A DNA stretch of 64,000 nt from Gautieria morchelliformis (Eukaryota; Basidiomycota; Agaricomycetes; Gomphales; Gomphaceae). Both the position numbers and the translations under genes were made by a program. Positions 46,433 through 58,535 of this stretch are shown one piece after another. Each line of letters begins with the position of its first letter. Within the stretch, counting starts at the first letter, position 1. Below the pieces are notes generated by a model. The model saw nothing but the letters and a program-made list of their open reading frames with translations. It was not told the DNA's origin and ran no database searches. Location of the stretch: positions 1-64,000 of the forward strand of contig WHVA01000483.1 in NCBI GenBank assembly GCA_015179125.1, written 5' to 3'.

Positions 46433-49400
46433 GCGAGCTATTTGAGCCGCGCAGGCGGAGTTCGCACCTTTTTCCTCAGTTATATCACACATATCGTGAG
46501 ACTGAGTAAAGTGCTCCCACATGAATCTACACATATGTATTGATAGCATTGTATCTAGCGTACTCTAATTACATAAGGTTACTTGGGATCCGAAGGGACT
46601 TTAGAGAATTCCCTCTACTAGTACTTAGCTTACCGTATTCACACTTTGTTCTATATGCTGCAGGCATCAACCCCAAACCTGGGTGGCAATGACCAACTGA
46701 TCGCGGATACTTACTACCGGGGGAGATTGAGCCCAAATTCTCCAATGACCTCTTCTGCTAGGTTTCGGCGAATATATCTCCCCCACGAGCTCGCGTAATC
46801 TCAGTGTACAAACAGAACAATTGGCAATGAGCCAATATTTCACAGCTTTGCTGTAATAATTTTAATGCTAGCTACGGTGTCCACTTCGAAGTTTCATGCA
46901 TCATGATCAACAAGAACGTGACCAGTTTTGATACTCAGAACTACAGTAGAATAGCCAAAGGACGGATTGCGTCAACATATGAATCGCGTGCGGAACCAAA
47001 CACTGCAGCAGGTGGGGAAGTGATCGAAAGACAGAAACCAACCTATCGATTCCCCCTTGGTCGCCGACATTGAGAGAAAGGTCTCCCATAGATACACGGA
47101 TGATGGCAAGCAGAGCTTTCACTCCTCCCTGTAGTAGTAGTAGCAGTCTTCAGCGTCTTCAGGGATCTAGAGATACAAACCAACCATCCGCGAAGACCGA
47201 GGTAAATGGCGTAAGACCTGACCCAAAGTTAGATAGCCATCCCAGAGCCTCCAGTACATCGCAGAATCAAGAAATGGGATGTTACGGGTGCCCTATTTGC
47301 CATACTCAACGCAATAATTTCGAGTCCTGGACTGCTAGACAGTTGTGTAATGATCAACTATTGTCAGAGCCCCATTCTGGCATTTGCGGGAATACTATGA
47401 GATACGATCTCGGGTATACTGGCTCCTATGCCATCCCGCAAAGGACGCAGCGGTGAGGAAGCAGCGGCGGAGGGATCGGCGGCGGAGGGAGCATAGCAGA
47501 CGAGCACGGAATGCTGTTGACCTGTGGAAATTATCGAAGAAAATTGTAAGCAATGATGGTTGCATGACTGCAGATCGAACAATATAACGTACACTGAGAG
47601 AAGGCGGCTGTGTTGGTAGCGCACCTGAGGCCGAAGCTGAGAGCCGAGTGTCAGGAGCCAGCGAAGGTAGCAGCGGCGGAGGGGGAATAGCAGACGAGCC
47701 AGTGGAGAGCACAGATGGGACAAGAGGACAGAACGCAGACCAAGGTATACCACCTAGCTGTACAAATGAATGAGCGATGTTCAGAGAGCTAAGGTACACA
47801 AAGAAACAAAATTACCTTTCAACAATGAATAGCCAATTTGAAGAACGCCATGAAACATCAGACTAGAGGCAGGACTCAGGTTCCTCCTTTCGACCGGAGG
47901 AATGGACTTGAGCAACGTCAATTCAAGGAATCTATTACTTACTTCAAGAGTTAGCATTGCTAAGTATATATAAAGTAGTGCCAGGCTGGCACCCGACAGG
48001 GGAGGAGGGCCACCGACGGGACGAGGCGACGCTCAATGGAATGATGAGGAGTTTTGTATTTCCACCGAATAACTGGGGCAGCGGATGGTGTGGACTGGTC
48101 AGCTGCTGAGCTTCGCACTCACATGCTATTGCAAGCAAGGGGTACTGCCGGCACCGCGGCCCTACATCTAGTACTACTATGAAACCCCACGAGAGAAGTA
48201 GTATAGAGCACACACCACAATGATCTGAGAGGATGTTGCAGTGCCATGTACCCCGAATATTACGGAGATTGTCCGTAGCAGATTTCTGAACTACATATAT
48301 AGGTATATCCGAGGATCAGTAGATCGCTGAAACGGAGGTGCAGCAGCCGCAGACACCTAAGACTCTGACCGACATAATTTGAGTAGAAGCGCTGTAATTC
48401 AGTGTGCCCAATGTAGTTGAAGGAAGCTAAGCAGCCGTGAAGGTCACTGACACTGATGAAAAATGTTCCAGTAGGTAGCCGCAGATCCGAAGACAACAGC
48501 CCATGTCTTCAGCCCTAAGTCGTCGAGTGTCCTGAGAAGTAAGTCTTCGAGCTGAAGTGGCATCGAGGCAGGCCCAAATCCACGAGGATACCCCAGACGA
48601 TGGTCACGTTGGCCGGTTACACAGCCGCGGCCGTGACCTGTAACGTCGTGTTATTTGAAATACAAGGAGCCGATGACCAGAAATGACAGGGATTTTGGTA
48701 TACGTTGCAGACCTTGTCGCCACCTTAGGCCGCACCTTCTTTTTACGTGCGCCTTTCTCCAGATATCCGGTGGCGGACAACAGCCCATGATTCAGTTACG
48801 CCTCGCAGCGTGAGTGCTTGCCGGGTATGCTTTTGAAGAGCATTGTAATCGCTTGAAATAGAAAGTCAATTGAAATCAGGAACATTACATAAAACACAGC
48901 TTACATGCCATTGTTCCGACGTCGGAACGAAGTTTAGTTGTAAGTCCGACATCGTCTATCAGCCAGTCCTTCATGCAGTCTCTGTGTAATCCATTTGACC
49001 ACTCCTTTTGCTTTAGGATTGACTTCTCTTGGACTGCCTGAGTAAACCCAGGGAAGTGAAAAATGGAGCAAGTGACTACACCCCGCGTGGAATACTGACA
49101 GCCGTAAATCTGTTCAAACCGTCGGACCCAGCAGTTAGGTGGGATTCTTCGGGTTCTCGGCAGACTCACGCCAGCTGGCGGGCTCGGCCGTGGCCGGCTG
49201 CCTCATCCTACCAGTTCGCACAATGATCAGTTGTTTGAACTCAAAAACCGTTCATTGAAGCAGCGATGCTTCCAGAGGAGAAGAATGCCATCAGAGTTAG
49301 CACCCCCCTTGGAAACTGCATTTAGAACTCAGTATTAATAATTTCTATCATGGCAATACTTATACTTATCCTCATATGCAGGATGCCCTGTGCAGTTCTT

Positions 49401-49446
49401 TGAATGTAATAAATGGTAAGTGGTCTAATAATACATTCACGCCAAG
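46433..49446. other. Gene-poor region with only weak ORFs
   Basis: No gene could be confirmed. Candidates: plus strand 47070-47456 (with GCYGCPICH and further Cys), followed by an Arg-rich frame at 47384-47587 (RKQRRRDRRRREHSRRA); and minus strand 49169-48885 (FEQIYGCQYSTRGVVTC, KQKEWSNGLHRDCMKDWLID), which looks coding but is unrecognised. A GC-rich word GCAGCGGCGGAGGG recurs at about 47459 and 47669. Exons of an unknown gene may be hidden here. Confidence 0.3.
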
Positions 49447-49785
49447 TTATTCTGTCAAACAAGCTAAGCTGGACAATTTGCCAAGGTTTTTACCAATGTG
49501 TTGAGATTGTGAGCTGGAAATATTGCCCTGGATGCCGGTGTTGTACGTCTTAGCCCCCACGAGTTGGGGCACCAACAACCACATGATGTAATTACGCGAC
49601 GAAGATCGAAGTCCGCCAACATAGTTGCGTTGACGTTTGCATTCCGCCATTTGAAGCAGACACTGCTCGGGCACCGTAATCGCTGGGACCGGCGTGACGG
49701 GTGATTTTGAACCGGAGCTTCCACTAATTTCGGGTATTCCCACTGAATGCTGCCATTCACCAGCTGTCCAGGCACTTTGGGTCAT
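49447..49785 (-). CDS. Hypothetical ORF (weak)
   Basis: 112-codon minus-strand frame starting MTQSAWTAGEWQHSVGIPEI. A second long frame overlaps it on the same strand (49775-49464), so coding status is open. No domain is recognised. It ends divergently upstream of the first DyP copy. Confidence 0.2.
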   Translation of the reverse strand: MTQSAWTAGEWQHSVGIPEISGSSGSKSPVTPVPAITVPEQCLLQMAECKRQRNYVGGLRSSSRNYIMWLLVPQLVGAKTYNTGIQGNISSSQSQHIGKNLGKLSSLACLTE

Positions 49786-49865
49786 TCGTCGTGGCAGATG
49801 GCTCCTAGGCTTCTCACCAATACATTGGGCGAATAATAGTTTTCATTACTGTTCAGTTCGAAGAG

Positions 49866-49872
49866 TATAAAT
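49866..49872 (+). promoter_or_regulatory. TATA box of the first DyP copy
   Basis: TATAAAT 89 bp before the ATG at 49955. The second copy has TATAAAC at a similar distance. Confidence 0.55.
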
Positions 49873-49954
49873 GCTCCTATGATCAACAGCTCTGCCTTGT
49901 TCTCATCACCCGACCTCAGTTGCTACAAAGTCCATTATTCAATCCCTCTGATCA

Positions 49955-51805
49955 TGTCTGTAGTACCTACGCCGGTGGACCTGTCCGATGTCCAAGGGGA
50001 CATCATGTCGGTGCTGTTCCTTTTTTTGTGTATTTATGAAGCTCACCACCCATAACAGCCTTAAATTCCCTAAGCTTGTGGAAAATTTCATATTTTTCAC
50101 AATTGCTCAAGGAGCCGCGTTCAGAAAGGTCGTCGGGAGTCAAGCATTCATGGCGCTCATTACATCCGCCGCGTAATTTCTCCGCCTTATACGCTCAGTT
50201 GCTGTGAACTAATGCATCTACGGTCTCCAGCAACGTCAAAGGTTTCCGCCAGCAGATCAGCGCCCAGAAGGCAAAGTTCCGAGGAAAAACTGTTCCTCTC
50301 CTTCCGAATTCTGCTGTAAACATTGCTTTTACGCAGCCTGGATTAAACTTGGTGTGTGGATTATATTCATCGATTCTTTGAGCCTGACTGAATCTATGCC
50401 ATGTTCGTCAGCTTGGGCTAAAGGACAACCTTGGTGACCCCGCATTCACCGATGGACAATTCCAACGTGCGCATCAGCTCGGAGACAACGTTCCTGACTG
50501 GCTTCCCGCATTCAAGGGTGATGTGCATGGCGTCATTTTGGTGCGTTCGCCCATTGAGACTTGGCACATTTCTCTTGACTCTACTGCGAAAACCAGATTT
50601 CCGGAGACTCCGAAGCCAGCATGCTGGCCACGGAAGCTAAACTACTGTTATTGCTAGGCCCCACCATTACCCAGGTTTTCAAGGTTAACGGAGTTGTTCG
50701 TCCGGGAACAGAGCATGGACACGAGCACTTTGGGTACAAGGACGGCATCTCTTCACCCGCTGTGAAGGGCATTCATAACGATCCCTTTCCCGGGCAGCAG
50801 GTATGCGACCCCGGCGTTCTGCTTATGGGTCAGCCTGGGGATACCTCCGCTGCAACTCGCCCTGTGTGGGCCAAGAATGGAAGTATTTTGGTGTATCGCC
50901 ACCTGGACCAGCTCGTTCCGGAGTTCGATAAGTTCAAGCACGACAATCCTCTTTTCCCTCTCGAGCTCGGCATTGAAAAGGGTGCAGAGCTCTTCGGCGC
51001 AAGGATGTTTGGTAGGTGGAAGAGTGGTGAGTCAGCTTTCTACCCATTTACTCCTGATAGTAACCGCTCGAGAACCTAGGTGCGCCTACAGACCTAGCCC
51101 CTACCCAGGATGACACCGAGTTGGCAAAGGAACCTACAAGGAACAATAACTTTGACTTCTCCGACGTATGTGCTTGACATGCCAGCGTCTATGCAAGCAT
51201 CTGCTAACCAATTTCACAGCCTACGGACCAGAGCCACTGTCCATTTGCCGCGCACATCCGCAAAACCAACCCCCGCTCGGACCTAGCAAATGATATTGTT
51301 GCTCGTCACTCGATCAACCGCAATGGTATTCCCTTTGGTCCCGAAGTCTCCCCCCTGGAGCGCCAGAACAATAAGACCACCCTCGAGAGAGGTCTGGCGT
51401 TCGTATGCTATCAAAGCAGTCTGAGCAATGGATTTGAATTCATGCAGAAAGGTTCGTCAACTTGAGTACAGTATGGTTATCGTATACCTAATCACGAGCC
51501 GGAACAGCTTGGGCGAACGATCCCAACTTCATCTTCGGCAAGACAGACACGGATGGGAACCCCATCACGCCAGGCTTTGATCCTAGTGCGCCGTTTCTAT
51601 TCTTCTTGCCAGTCGTGACATCTCAACGTGTTCTTTGGTAGTCATCGGCCAGAAGAATGGCGAGGCACGCCAGACAGGGGGGTTGGACCCTAAGGAGCAG
51701 GGAGCTAACACGAGCTTTCCAACCCAATTTGTGATCTCCAAAGGAGGCGCCTACTTCTTTTCGCCGTCTCTCTCTGTGCTCAGGACCAGGATTGGCACGG
51801 CCTAA
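49955..51805 (+). pseudogene. DyP-type peroxidase, first copy, one-base deletion
   Basis: Dye-decolorizing heme peroxidase (H2O2-dependent oxidation of bulky phenolic and dye substrates). Nine exons match the intact copy at 52.8 kb: 49955-50006, 50059-50172, 50231-50351, 50412-50540, 50597-51026, 51080-51165, 51220-51451, 51508-51585, 51642-51805. The GxxDG motif (GYKDG), the proximal heme histidine (AAHIRKTNPR) and the distal arginine (RNGIPFG) are all present. Exon 1 is one base short (GTGGACTGTCC where the other copy has GTAGACCTCACC), so the start frame does not reach VQGDI and exon 2. Two in-frame deletions against copy 2 lie in exons 4 and 5. All other junctions and phases are kept, so inactivation looks recent. 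A sequencing error in exon 1 would restore it as a gene. Confidence 0.85.
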
Positions 51806-52059
51806 TCATTTGTCTTGAAGCACAATGATTGGCATCATGGACTGTGTACAAAGTCCATCTTGATCCTTTGATAGTCGAAATGTCAATCCTCCATGTACAG
51901 TAACGGCGCTATTCTCATTTTCTTGTCGTCCCAAGCAGTAAGATGCCAATACAGACCATTCACTTTTGAAAGTATTATGACTGTCCCTTGAATGATCCGC
52001 TACTACATTGATATTCAAAACAAGCAAGCGACACATACCGCGTTTCCGAGTTCTAGGCC

Positions 52060-52518
52060 CCTGTTGCCAAAGTCCCAGCAATAGTTGCAGATTCTCGGGG
52101 AAATACACCGCTGACCGTGCGATTGGCCACCCGCTGGTTCCGAATTCTGCGAGTGAATAAGTCCTTAGCAGTTACATTATCCCCTATGTCCATTTTATTT
52201 TTTCCGACAGCTTCCATAGCAATTGGAGACTCTGTGAGCGGCGCCAAGACAGACCGGATGTACATAATAAGCCTATAATTTGGGGGGAATGCGGACACAA
52301 CCGCAGGAAATAAACCAGGCACCACCTTACGTTGAACCGATCTTGTTCTCCGTGGGGGGGGGGGGGGAGGCGGTGCGGGGGGAGGGGGATGACACGATGA
52401 AGATTAGAACGCGCACTCAGTACTCTCACATGGAAAATTTGAACAAAGAAATGACAGGACACCGCCAGAGTGGATAGCCAGTGAATCACCGATGATGCCA
52501 ACTTGGCATGCCACCCCC
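52060..52518 (-). pseudogene. 3' fragment of the IPNS-like oxygenase, left duplicate
   Basis: Corresponds to exons 7 to 10 of the intact gene at 55.07-56.64 kb: ARSNLHRVIP (metal-binding His), FNVRWCLVYFLR, SVLAPLTESPIAMEA and DLFTRRIRNQRVANRT. A G-rich expansion (about 52356-52390) disrupts exon 8. RxS has become RxC. About 85 bp with the end of exon 10 and the stop is missing. Everything before exon 7 is absent, which marks the duplication breakpoint. Confidence 0.85.
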
Positions 52519-52765
52519 GGACTTTTTTTAACGCGCGTAGTTCGCCTCATCATCACCCTCATCATCATGAGCTCGGCGTTCCGCAGGAATTGGTCTGTGC
52601 TCGACTCCTTTTCTCCTGAGACACGCATATATGTATGCGCGAGTGCATAGTATAGACCTTTCCAGTGTCTATTTGCTACCACTGGGAAGTAAGTGCCTAT
52701 CCTGTATAACATTAACGAGATCCAGAGCTAACGAGCTTGTAGTTTACTCCCGTCTTCAGGTAGCG

Positions 52766-52772
52766 TATAAAC
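52766..52772 (+). promoter_or_regulatory. TATA box of the second DyP copy
   Basis: TATAAAC 78 bp before the ATG at 52844. Confidence 0.55.
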
Positions 52773-52843
52773 ACAGTGTCTATTTGCTGCCACTTGGAAT
52801 TTACTACTGACATCACCCGGCCTCAGTTGCTACAAGATACACT

Positions 52844-54752
52844 ATGTCTGGAACACCTGCGCCTGTAGACCTCACCGATGTCCAAGGGGACGTCATGTCC
52901 GTGCTGTTCTTTTTTTATTTTTGTATTTATGAGACTCACCACCCATAACAGCCTTCAACTCCCTAAGCGTGTGGAAAATTTCATATTTTTCACAATTGCT
53001 CAAGGGGACGCGTTCAGGAAGGTCGTCGGGAGTCAAGCATTCATGGCGCTCATTACATCCACCGCGTAATTTCTCCGCCCTATAGGGCTCAGCTGCTGTG
53101 GACTAATGCATTTACGATCTCCAGCGACGTCAAAGATTTCCGTCAGAAGATCTGTGACCAGAAGACAAAGTTCAAAGGAAAAATTGTTCCTCTCCTTCCG
53201 AATTCCGCTGTAAACATTGCTTTTACGCAGTCTGGATTAAACTTGGTGTGTGGATTATATTCCTCGATTCTTTGAGCCTGACTGAATCTATGCCACAGCT
53301 TGGGTTAACGGACAACCTTGGTGACTCCGCATTCGCCGCAGGACAATTCCAACATGCGCAGAAGCTCGGAGACAACGGTCAAGTTGTCAATGGCCAGTTC
53401 GTTCCTGACTGGCTTGACGCATTCAAGGGTGATATCCATGGCATCATTTTGGTACGTCCGCCCATAGAGACGTGGTACATTTCTCTTGACTCTATTGCGA
53501 AAACCAGATTGTCGGAGACTGCGAAGCCAGCTTGCGGGCCAAGGAAGCTAAACTGCTGTTATTGCTAGGCTCCACCATTAACCAGGTTTTGAAGGTCAAC
53601 GGAGTTGTTCGTCCGGAACCAGAGAAAGGACACGAGCATTTTGGGTACAGGGATGGCATCTCTTCACCCGCTGTGAAGGGAGTTGGCGATCCCCCCCATC
53701 CCGGTCAGCAGGTTGTCGACCCAGGCGTTCTGCTTATGGGTCAGCATGGGGATAACCTCTTTACAATTCCGGGTCAACCTCCCCCGAACCCCGTAACTCG
53801 CCCCGAGTGGGCCAAAAATGGAAGCATTTTGGTGTATCGCCACCTCGCCCAGCTCGTTCCGGAGTTCGACAAGTTCAAGCACGACAATCCTCTTTTCCCC
53901 CTCGAGCTCGGCATTGAAAAGGGCGCAGACCTCTTGGGCGCAAGGATGATTGGTAGGTGGAAGAGTGGTGAGTCAGCTTTCTACCCATTAGTACGCCTGA
54001 TAGTAACTGCTCGAGAACCTAGGTGCGCCTATCGACAGAACCCCTACCCAGGATGACCCCAAGATGGCAGCCGATCCTCACGAAAACAATAAGTTTGACT
54101 TCTCCAAGGTATGTGCTTGACATGCCAGCGTCTATGCAAGCATCTGCTAACCAATTTCACAGCCTAAGGACCAGACCAGCTGTCCATTTGCCGCGCACGT
54201 CCGCAAAACCAACCCCCGCTCGGACCTAGGAAGTGCGAATGTTGCGCCTCACTCGATCAGCCGCAGTGGTATTCCTTTTGGTCCGGAAGTCAACTCCGAT
54301 GAGCGCCAGCACCATAAGACATGCCAGGAGAGAGGTCTGGCCTTCGTATGCTATCAGAGCAGTCTGGACAATGGGTTTGAATTCATGCAAGAAAGTTCGT
54401 CGACTTGAGTACAGTATGGTTATCGTATTCCTAATCACGAGCCGGAACAGCTTGGGCGAACGAACCCCGCTTCATCTTCGGCAAGACAGACTCGGATGGG
54501 AACCCCGTCCTGCCAGGCTTTGATCCTAGTGCGCCGTTTCTATTCTTCTTGCCAGTCGTGACATCTCAACGTGTTCTTTTGGTAGTCATCGGCCAGAAGA
54601 ATGGCGAGGCACGCCAGACAGGGGGGTTGGACCCTAAGGCGCAGGGAGCTAAGACGAACTTTCCAACCCAATTTGTGATCTCCCAAGGAGGCGCCTACTT
54701 CTTTGCGCCGTCGCTCTCTGTGCTCAAGACCAGGATTGGCACGGCCGCCTAA
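52844..54752 (+). CDS. DyP-type (dye-decolorizing) peroxidase, intact
   Basis: Heme peroxidase of the DyP family, 487 residues, close to the usual fungal length. Nine exons with preserved phase: 52844-52896, 52952-53065, 53125-53245, 53299-53451, 53508-53967, 54023-54108, 54163-54394, 54451-54528, 54586-54752. Key residues: GYRDG (GxxDG, about 193-197, catalytic Asp 196), proximal heme ligand His about 341 (AAHVRKTNPR), distal Arg about 363 (RSGIPFG). Other family blocks are VQGDV, NIAFTQSGL, RWKSGAPIDRTP and FDPIIGQKNGE. The first intron uses a weak donor (GTCCGT); both copies use the equivalent site, and the protein supports it. No signal peptide is visible at this start, so the enzyme may be intracellular or the true 5' end may differ. 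Its stop lies 321 bp from the stop of the convergent oxygenase gene. Confidence 0.93.
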
Positions 54753-55073
54753 CCACTTGCCTTGAAGAACAATGACGGGCATCATGAACTGTATACAAAA
54801 TAAAAACTGTCTTGATCCTTGATAGTCGAAATGTCATCCTCCATGTACAGTAACAGCGCTATTCTCACTTCCCGACTGGGTGTTTTTCATTTTACGATTG
54901 TCGTCCCGAGTAGTAAGGTGCTAAGACAGTCCATTCACCTTAGAAAGTATCATGACTGTCTCTTGAAGGATCCGACCAGTGGTACTACTACATTGATATT
55001 CAAAACAAGCAAACGACACATACTTACCGCGTTTCCGACTTCCAGCCCTTCGAAGATCTGAAGTTGTCATGCC

Positions 55074-56644
55074 TTACGCAGCAGTGGGAACATGCTCCGT
55101 TCCGCGGGAGGCCCTCCATGTCTCAGGACCCTGTTGCCAAAGTCTCAGCAATAGTTGCAGATTCCCGGGGAAATATACCGCTGACCGTGCGATTGGCCAC
55201 CCGCTGGTTCCGAATTCTGCGAGTGAACCAGTCCTTAGCGGTTACATTATCCCCTACGTCCATTTTGTTCCTGCTGGCAGCTTCCATAACAATTGGAGAC
55301 TCTGTGAGCGGCGCCAAGACAGAAGACATGGCAGGTCTGGATGTACATAATAAGCCTATAATTTGCGGGGAATGCGGACACATCTCACCGCAGGAAATAA
55401 ACCAGACTCCACCTTACAAACCGACCTTGTTCACCCGGAGGGGGGATGACACGATGAAGATTAGAACGCCTAGGTACCCTCAGTACTCTCACACGGAACA
55501 TTTGAACAAAGAAAATGACAAACAGGACACCGCCGGAGTAGATAGCCAGTGAATCACCGATGTTGCAGATGGCATGACCGGGGAGTGGCTTACAAAGTTG
55601 CAAATGAACTCGGGAGCGCCTGGGTTAGCAGATCGGAATCACCTTGACATATTGCCATGAGTTTGTCCCGGGCACCAGCACTTGCAACCCTCCCAGGATA
55701 TTGTGCAGGAATGACTTCGAACCAAGTCAATTCCTATTCTGCGTCCATTGTCAACTATACTCACGAGTGAGCCGAAATCAGTATGAGCTCCAATTGCTAC
55801 CTCCTCCTTGGTCATGTTTCTGGGAGGATTTCGTATAATACGGCTCTCGCTCGGGCTTTGCTCAGTAAGTCTGTGCTTGTTTCTTAACACCTCCCGGGGA
55901 AGATTGAGGCGGTCGCTGATAAGGTCCAAAATCGTACGGTTTATGTTGTCCGAGGTCTCGATGAACGTTCGGATGGCAGACATACGGTCTTCTACACATT
56001 GAGGATAGAGGCGATGGACCTTTGCAGGCCTAGCAAGTGCATCGTCTTTGGAGACGCTGATCACCCACTCAGCGATTGCGTGAGTAAGCTAGTCAATACG
56101 ACGCACTTTAGGAATTCGACGGTATCAAGATTGCCATACTCGTCTGTATTATTCGCGCCTGCAGCTTTGTAGCTGGGCACGTTCGGACTAGTTGTAGAAA
56201 TAGTTTCTCGAGAGAGAGATGAAGTAATTTACCCAAAGGAATTACCAGAATCACCCTGCTCGAATTTCATCTTTTCTTCGAGAGGCAAGGCCATGGTTGC
56301 TTCGCCCATTTCCCACATGGGTTGTGCGTCGACACCATGGTTCTTCAAGCTGCAGGCAGCAAGATATAGACGAATGAAACGTAAAGACCTCTGAAATGCT
56401 CACTAAAAGAATCCTAGTGTTGTGCATGCCTTCCACAGGGTGGTCTGTGAAGCTCGGGTCAGTAAGCGTTCTTGAGCTGAAGGGCGACAAGAGTGTTGCC
56501 AAATAACCGTGAAATCCTGTTCAATCTCACCTGTTCGGCTTCGTCTCCAGATTTGAGTTTCTCATAGTCAATAACAAGTAGCGGATGGGTTGGCACGTCG
56601 TCGGGGAACGGTGGGAGTTTTCCTGACACGTCGTTTGCAGCCAT
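55074..56644 (-). CDS. Isopenicillin-N-synthase-like 2OG-Fe(II) oxygenase
   Basis: Non-heme Fe(II) dioxygenase of the IPNS-like family, 351 residues. Ten exons on the minus strand: 56644-56531, 56444-56404, 56349-56233, 56172-56107, 56056-55765, 55714-55643, 55588-55524, 55469-55389, 55336-55186, 55130-55074. All introns are GT-AG and all phases agree. The start reads MAANDVSGKLPPFPDDVPTH and then LGFFYLKNHGVD. The iron ligands are His204 and Asp206 (GAHTDFGSL) and His261 (SNLHRV). The 2-oxoglutarate-binding RxS is Arg275-Ser277 (RWSLVYF). The C-terminus FTRRIRNQR ... GPETWRASRGTE is typical of fungal members. The family includes isopenicillin N synthase, but most fungal members act on other, unknown substrates; no penicillin role is implied, as no NRPS is near. 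It is convergent with the DyP gene. Confidence 0.92.
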
Positions 56645-57292
56645 TGCGTAGAACGACAAATGGATGAATTGGTGGGAAGGCCACGCTCGCTTATGAGTGA
56701 TTGGAAGTCCACAATCCGGAGTGAATGACGTGTTGTTTGGGATGTGATCAGCGGTTCGCCGAACGTTACGCGCGCGACGGTCGGCCCGATCATTCGCTGC
56801 ACCTGGCGGCGCCGGAGGCCATCGTGTCACCTGAGTTTGGTAATACTACTATGGAACCCCACGAGAGAGTGCCGCTGGCTAAGGCGTGTTGGTTGCCCTA
56901 ATAGGATTAGGTTGGCTGTAATCTTTCGGTGGTGTCAGGGGGGGAAGAGACACGACACCCACACCGTCTCGTCGGTGGCATTCTCGCACGACGGATTCCG
57001 GGCGGAGTTGCGCTGGGTCACGTGATTTACCATGGGTGCCTAGGTAGGTCCGGCTATCAGCTGGTGACAGACTCTCCAGTTCACGCAGTGATGAAGCCTA
57101 TGGCAAGCTTCTCGGTAAGATATCCTCTGGCACTCCCAACCAACTAATCGGCTGATCCTTCTACAACAGGTACCGCTCTTGTTTGTTCCTTCCTAGAAAT
57201 GGTTTATCCTTTGTCGCCGATGATCACAAGTAGAATATAATACCTTCCATCCACCAAATAACAATATTACTTAGGGCGTATACGTTACAGGT
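56645..57292. other. Intergenic region between oxygenase and membrane-protein genes
   Basis: Divergent promoter region. A 25-bp string near 56843 (TACTACTATGGAACCCCACG) recurs with one change at about 48172. No gene is seen. Confidence 0.35.
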
Positions 57293-58088
57293 ATGGCGGC
57301 CCTTCTGACCGGCTGCGCTCTCGTCGGTGCCTCGGCTGCACTTAACGCCATAGGGCGATTGTTATCGTTCACCAGCATAGTTCTCACGGAGTTGTTTGGA
57401 TCTCCCTTCCTTAAAAATATCAGTATTCTTGTCGACTTGGCTGCCGGGTGTATTATTGCGAGAACAACTGGCTACATCAATGGGTCTACTATTAAGGCTA
57501 CGCCTGCGATTGCCTTCCTGTGGTACGCTGCGTCTAACTACTATAAAGTCTGGAGCAAAGCCACCGTTAGAGTCTATGCTCCTGCCGTTCTCCCAAGTCA
57601 GTGGTACGCTCTTTTTTACTGACATCTTACTTACTCTCCAGTTTCTGCTGCACAGTGCTTGGCCGTATACTGTAAGTAAACTCGCGGCGTTCACGCTAGT
57701 GGACCAATCGAGAAAACGCCATCCCGCGCCTCGCGATGCCCAATGCCCACCTCGGCCCACGGCGGGGACAAGTGCCTGCGCGCTGTACATCCGCCAGGAG
57801 ATACCCGCGCGCAACCTACACCCATACCCCACGGTGCCGCCGGGCGACGACGCGGCGCTCGATGCGGACGAAGACGCGGACGCGGTGCTGGATGAGGCGT
57901 GGCGCCGCGCGGGGCTGACGCGCGTCAAGTCCCTGAGCACGGTGCGCGCCGAGTGGGTTCCGGCGGGGAGGGAGAGCCTCGTTGCTGAGGAGGAGGAGGC
58001 GCCGGGGTGTGTTGGGGCAGGCGCAGGCGCGGGGGCGGCTGGAGCGCGAGGCGTCGTCGGCGTCGTTGCGGCGGCCGGCGCGGCTTGA
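57293..58088 (+). CDS. Predicted membrane protein with acidic tail, unknown function
   Basis: Model of two exons, 57293-57603 and 57656-58088, with a 52-nt GT-AG intron, 247 residues. The N-terminal 100 residues hold two or three hydrophobic helices (MAALLTGCALVGASAALNAI, LVDLAAGCIIA, AIAFLWYAA). The second exon is GC-rich and codes ALYIRQEIPARNLHPYPTVP, an Asp-rich run (DDAALDADEDADAVLDEAW) and a Gly/Ala tail. Other splice choices exist, such as a donor at 57595. A long Pro/Ala-rich frame on the opposite strand (58198-57362) is the alternative. Product not recognised. Confidence 0.4.
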
Positions 58089-58535
58089 TTCTGGGGTGCT
58101 GGGGGAGGAGGATACGGAGCTGGTCGTGCGGCAGGGCGGACGTTGGTAGGTATTAGTGCGGCGGCGGGCCCGGATGTGGACGGGCGTTGATCGTTCATAC
58201 TTTATTCTTTCTTCCCAGAGTTGCTTTTCTTTTTATTGCGTACCGTGTAGTTCGTATTCATTATTCATATTCGTAGTATACCTTTTCACTCTCTTCTCTC
58301 TCTGTTTGTTGGTACAACAGCAATTGGCATTTCGTGGAACTTAATTGGATCCTCTGACGGAGCGCTGCGGGACGGTACGCTCAATTCATAAGCTTCTGAC
58401 ACTGAATTAAGATAAGCATGCCGGCATTTATATTAGCTGTATCACGTGATCCAGGCAGATTGGCGAGAGTATATAGTAGTGGGAGTATAGGAGGCTCGTA
58501 CGTGCTAAGAGCGAGCACCGTCCACACCCATCCCC

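Noticed and set aside
47384..47587. Arg-rich frame as a bZIP or bHLH factor
   Set aside because: A basic run alone is not enough; no leucine heptads or second helix could be seen.
55074..56644. Penicillin biosynthesis gene
   Set aside because: The protein is IPNS-like by fold, but no NRPS or acyltransferase is present and most fungal members have other roles.
57362..58198. Minus-strand 278-codon Pro/Ala-rich ORF
   Set aside because: Low complexity and GC-driven; the plus-strand spliced model has hydrophobic helices and a normal intron. Not excluded fully.
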